A DNA stretch of 64,000 nucleotides from an unidentified eubacterium SCB49 (lineage in GTDB: Bacteria > Bacteroidota > Bacteroidia > Flavobacteriales > Flavobacteriaceae), in NCBI GenBank assembly GCA_000170815.1, contig ABCO01000008.1, forward strand, positions 62,001 to 126,000, in the 5' to 3' direction. The position numbers were made by a program, and so were the translations under genes. A model generated the notes under the pieces. It saw nothing but the letters and a program-made list of their open reading frames with translations. It was not told where the DNA came from and made no database searches. Below, piece by piece: positions 63,860 to 64,000 of this stretch (positions are counted from its first letter, which is position 1; each line of letters begins with the position of its first letter).

Positions 63860-64000
63860 TAGTGATTGTAAAATATAACGCAGGAAACGTACAGTCTGTT
63901 CAAAATGCAATTGCGCGTTTAGGATATGAAAGTGTCATTACAGATAACCCAGAACTGCTAAAAGCAGCAGATAAAGTTATTTTTCCTGGTGTAGGTGAAG
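63856..64000 (+). CDS. hisH: imidazole glycerol phosphate synthase glutaminase subunit (truncated by window end)
   Basis: The first 48 codons are visible. [19 protein letters not shown] and KVIFPGVGE are the usual N-terminal blocks of HisH, the glutaminase that feeds ammonia to HisF. It starts in the ATGA overlap with hisB. The catalytic Cys lies beyond the window. Gene order G-D-C-B-H predicts hisA, hisF and hisIE next. Confidence 0.93.
   Translation, partial: MIVIVKYNAGNVQSVQNAIARLGYESVITDNPELLKAADKVIFPGVGE

Overview
The window reads as chromosome of a marine-type member of the Flavobacteriaceae (Bacteroidota). The evidence is low GC with AT-rich spacers; TAnnTTTG -7 promoter elements (often TATCTTTG or TATTTTTG) with almost no Shine-Dalgarno sequences; several secreted proteins ending in a type IX secretion (T9SS) sorting domain; a fused CcsBA cytochrome assembly protein; the bacillithiol enzyme BshC; and DUF2520, UbiA-type prenyltransferase and PIG-L/symporter gene sets. 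I cannot name the genus. No phage, integrative element, CRISPR array or recognisable defence island is present; nearly all of the window is core-genome housekeeping.

Layout. 1-2.7 kb: a translationally coupled DUF4870 / small peptide / PadR / PspC operon, probably an envelope-stress module. 2.9-9.6 kb: thioredoxin reductase, a T9SS cargo protein, a nitronate monooxygenase-like flavoprotein, a PQQ-type sugar dehydrogenase followed by a cytochrome c, and fumarase. 9.7-16 kb: CcsBA, then DUF2520 / KdsC-like phosphatase / UbiA prenyltransferase / Maf. 16.1-20.6 kb: a PIG-L deacetylase and a sodium:solute symporter with two very small single-span membrane proteins, one between them and one just after. 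20.7-23.4 kb: an unknown secreted protein, then a four-copy tandem array of a tiny GIY-YIG nuclease gene attached to tRNA-Met. 23.5-31 kb: hisS, an orphan ABC permease, a beta-barrel protein, a CstB-like persulfide dioxygenase, an M28 peptidase, a five-unit palindromic repeat array and csaA. 31-38.7 kb: thioredoxin-like protein, DUF1028-T9SS protein, cyclophilin-FKBP fusion, DUF1456, a second NMO-like flavoprotein, subtilase-T9SS, mnmA and a MORN/YwqK protein. 38.9-49.7 kb (minus strand): yidC, pyrG, small membrane and secreted proteins, OsmC, a LysM/periplasmic-binding lipid-envelope candidate, guaA and bshC. 49.8-59.3 kb: glycosyltransferase, OmpA lipoprotein, alpha/beta hydrolase, TsaC, UvrD/PcrA, an Asp-box T9SS protein and MiaE. 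59.4-64 kb: the histidine operon hisG-D-C-B-H, preceded by a leader peptide with three consecutive His codons and a strong terminator, i.e. a classical attenuator.

The most unusual structure is at 21849-23399. A complete tRNA-Met gene is followed by four near-identical ~360 bp units. Each unit holds an 87-codon GIY-YIG gene, the 3' part of the tRNA from the anticodon loop onward (with a 17-nt palindrome in place of the anticodon 3' stem and variable loop), and the tRNA's own terminator hairpin. A ~62-bp direct repeat covering the T arm, acceptor 3' strand and terminator therefore bounds each GIY-YIG gene, which looks like a minimal tRNA-3'-end-targeting selfish element amplified in tandem. 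Other signals not explained by genes are a 15-copy CTTCGACTG...-type palindromic array at 29877-30676 with two degenerate outliers, an over-represented 10-mer ATTTCCGAAG (ten exact copies found by eye in both orientations), and several promoters lying so close to start codons that the mRNAs should be nearly leaderless.
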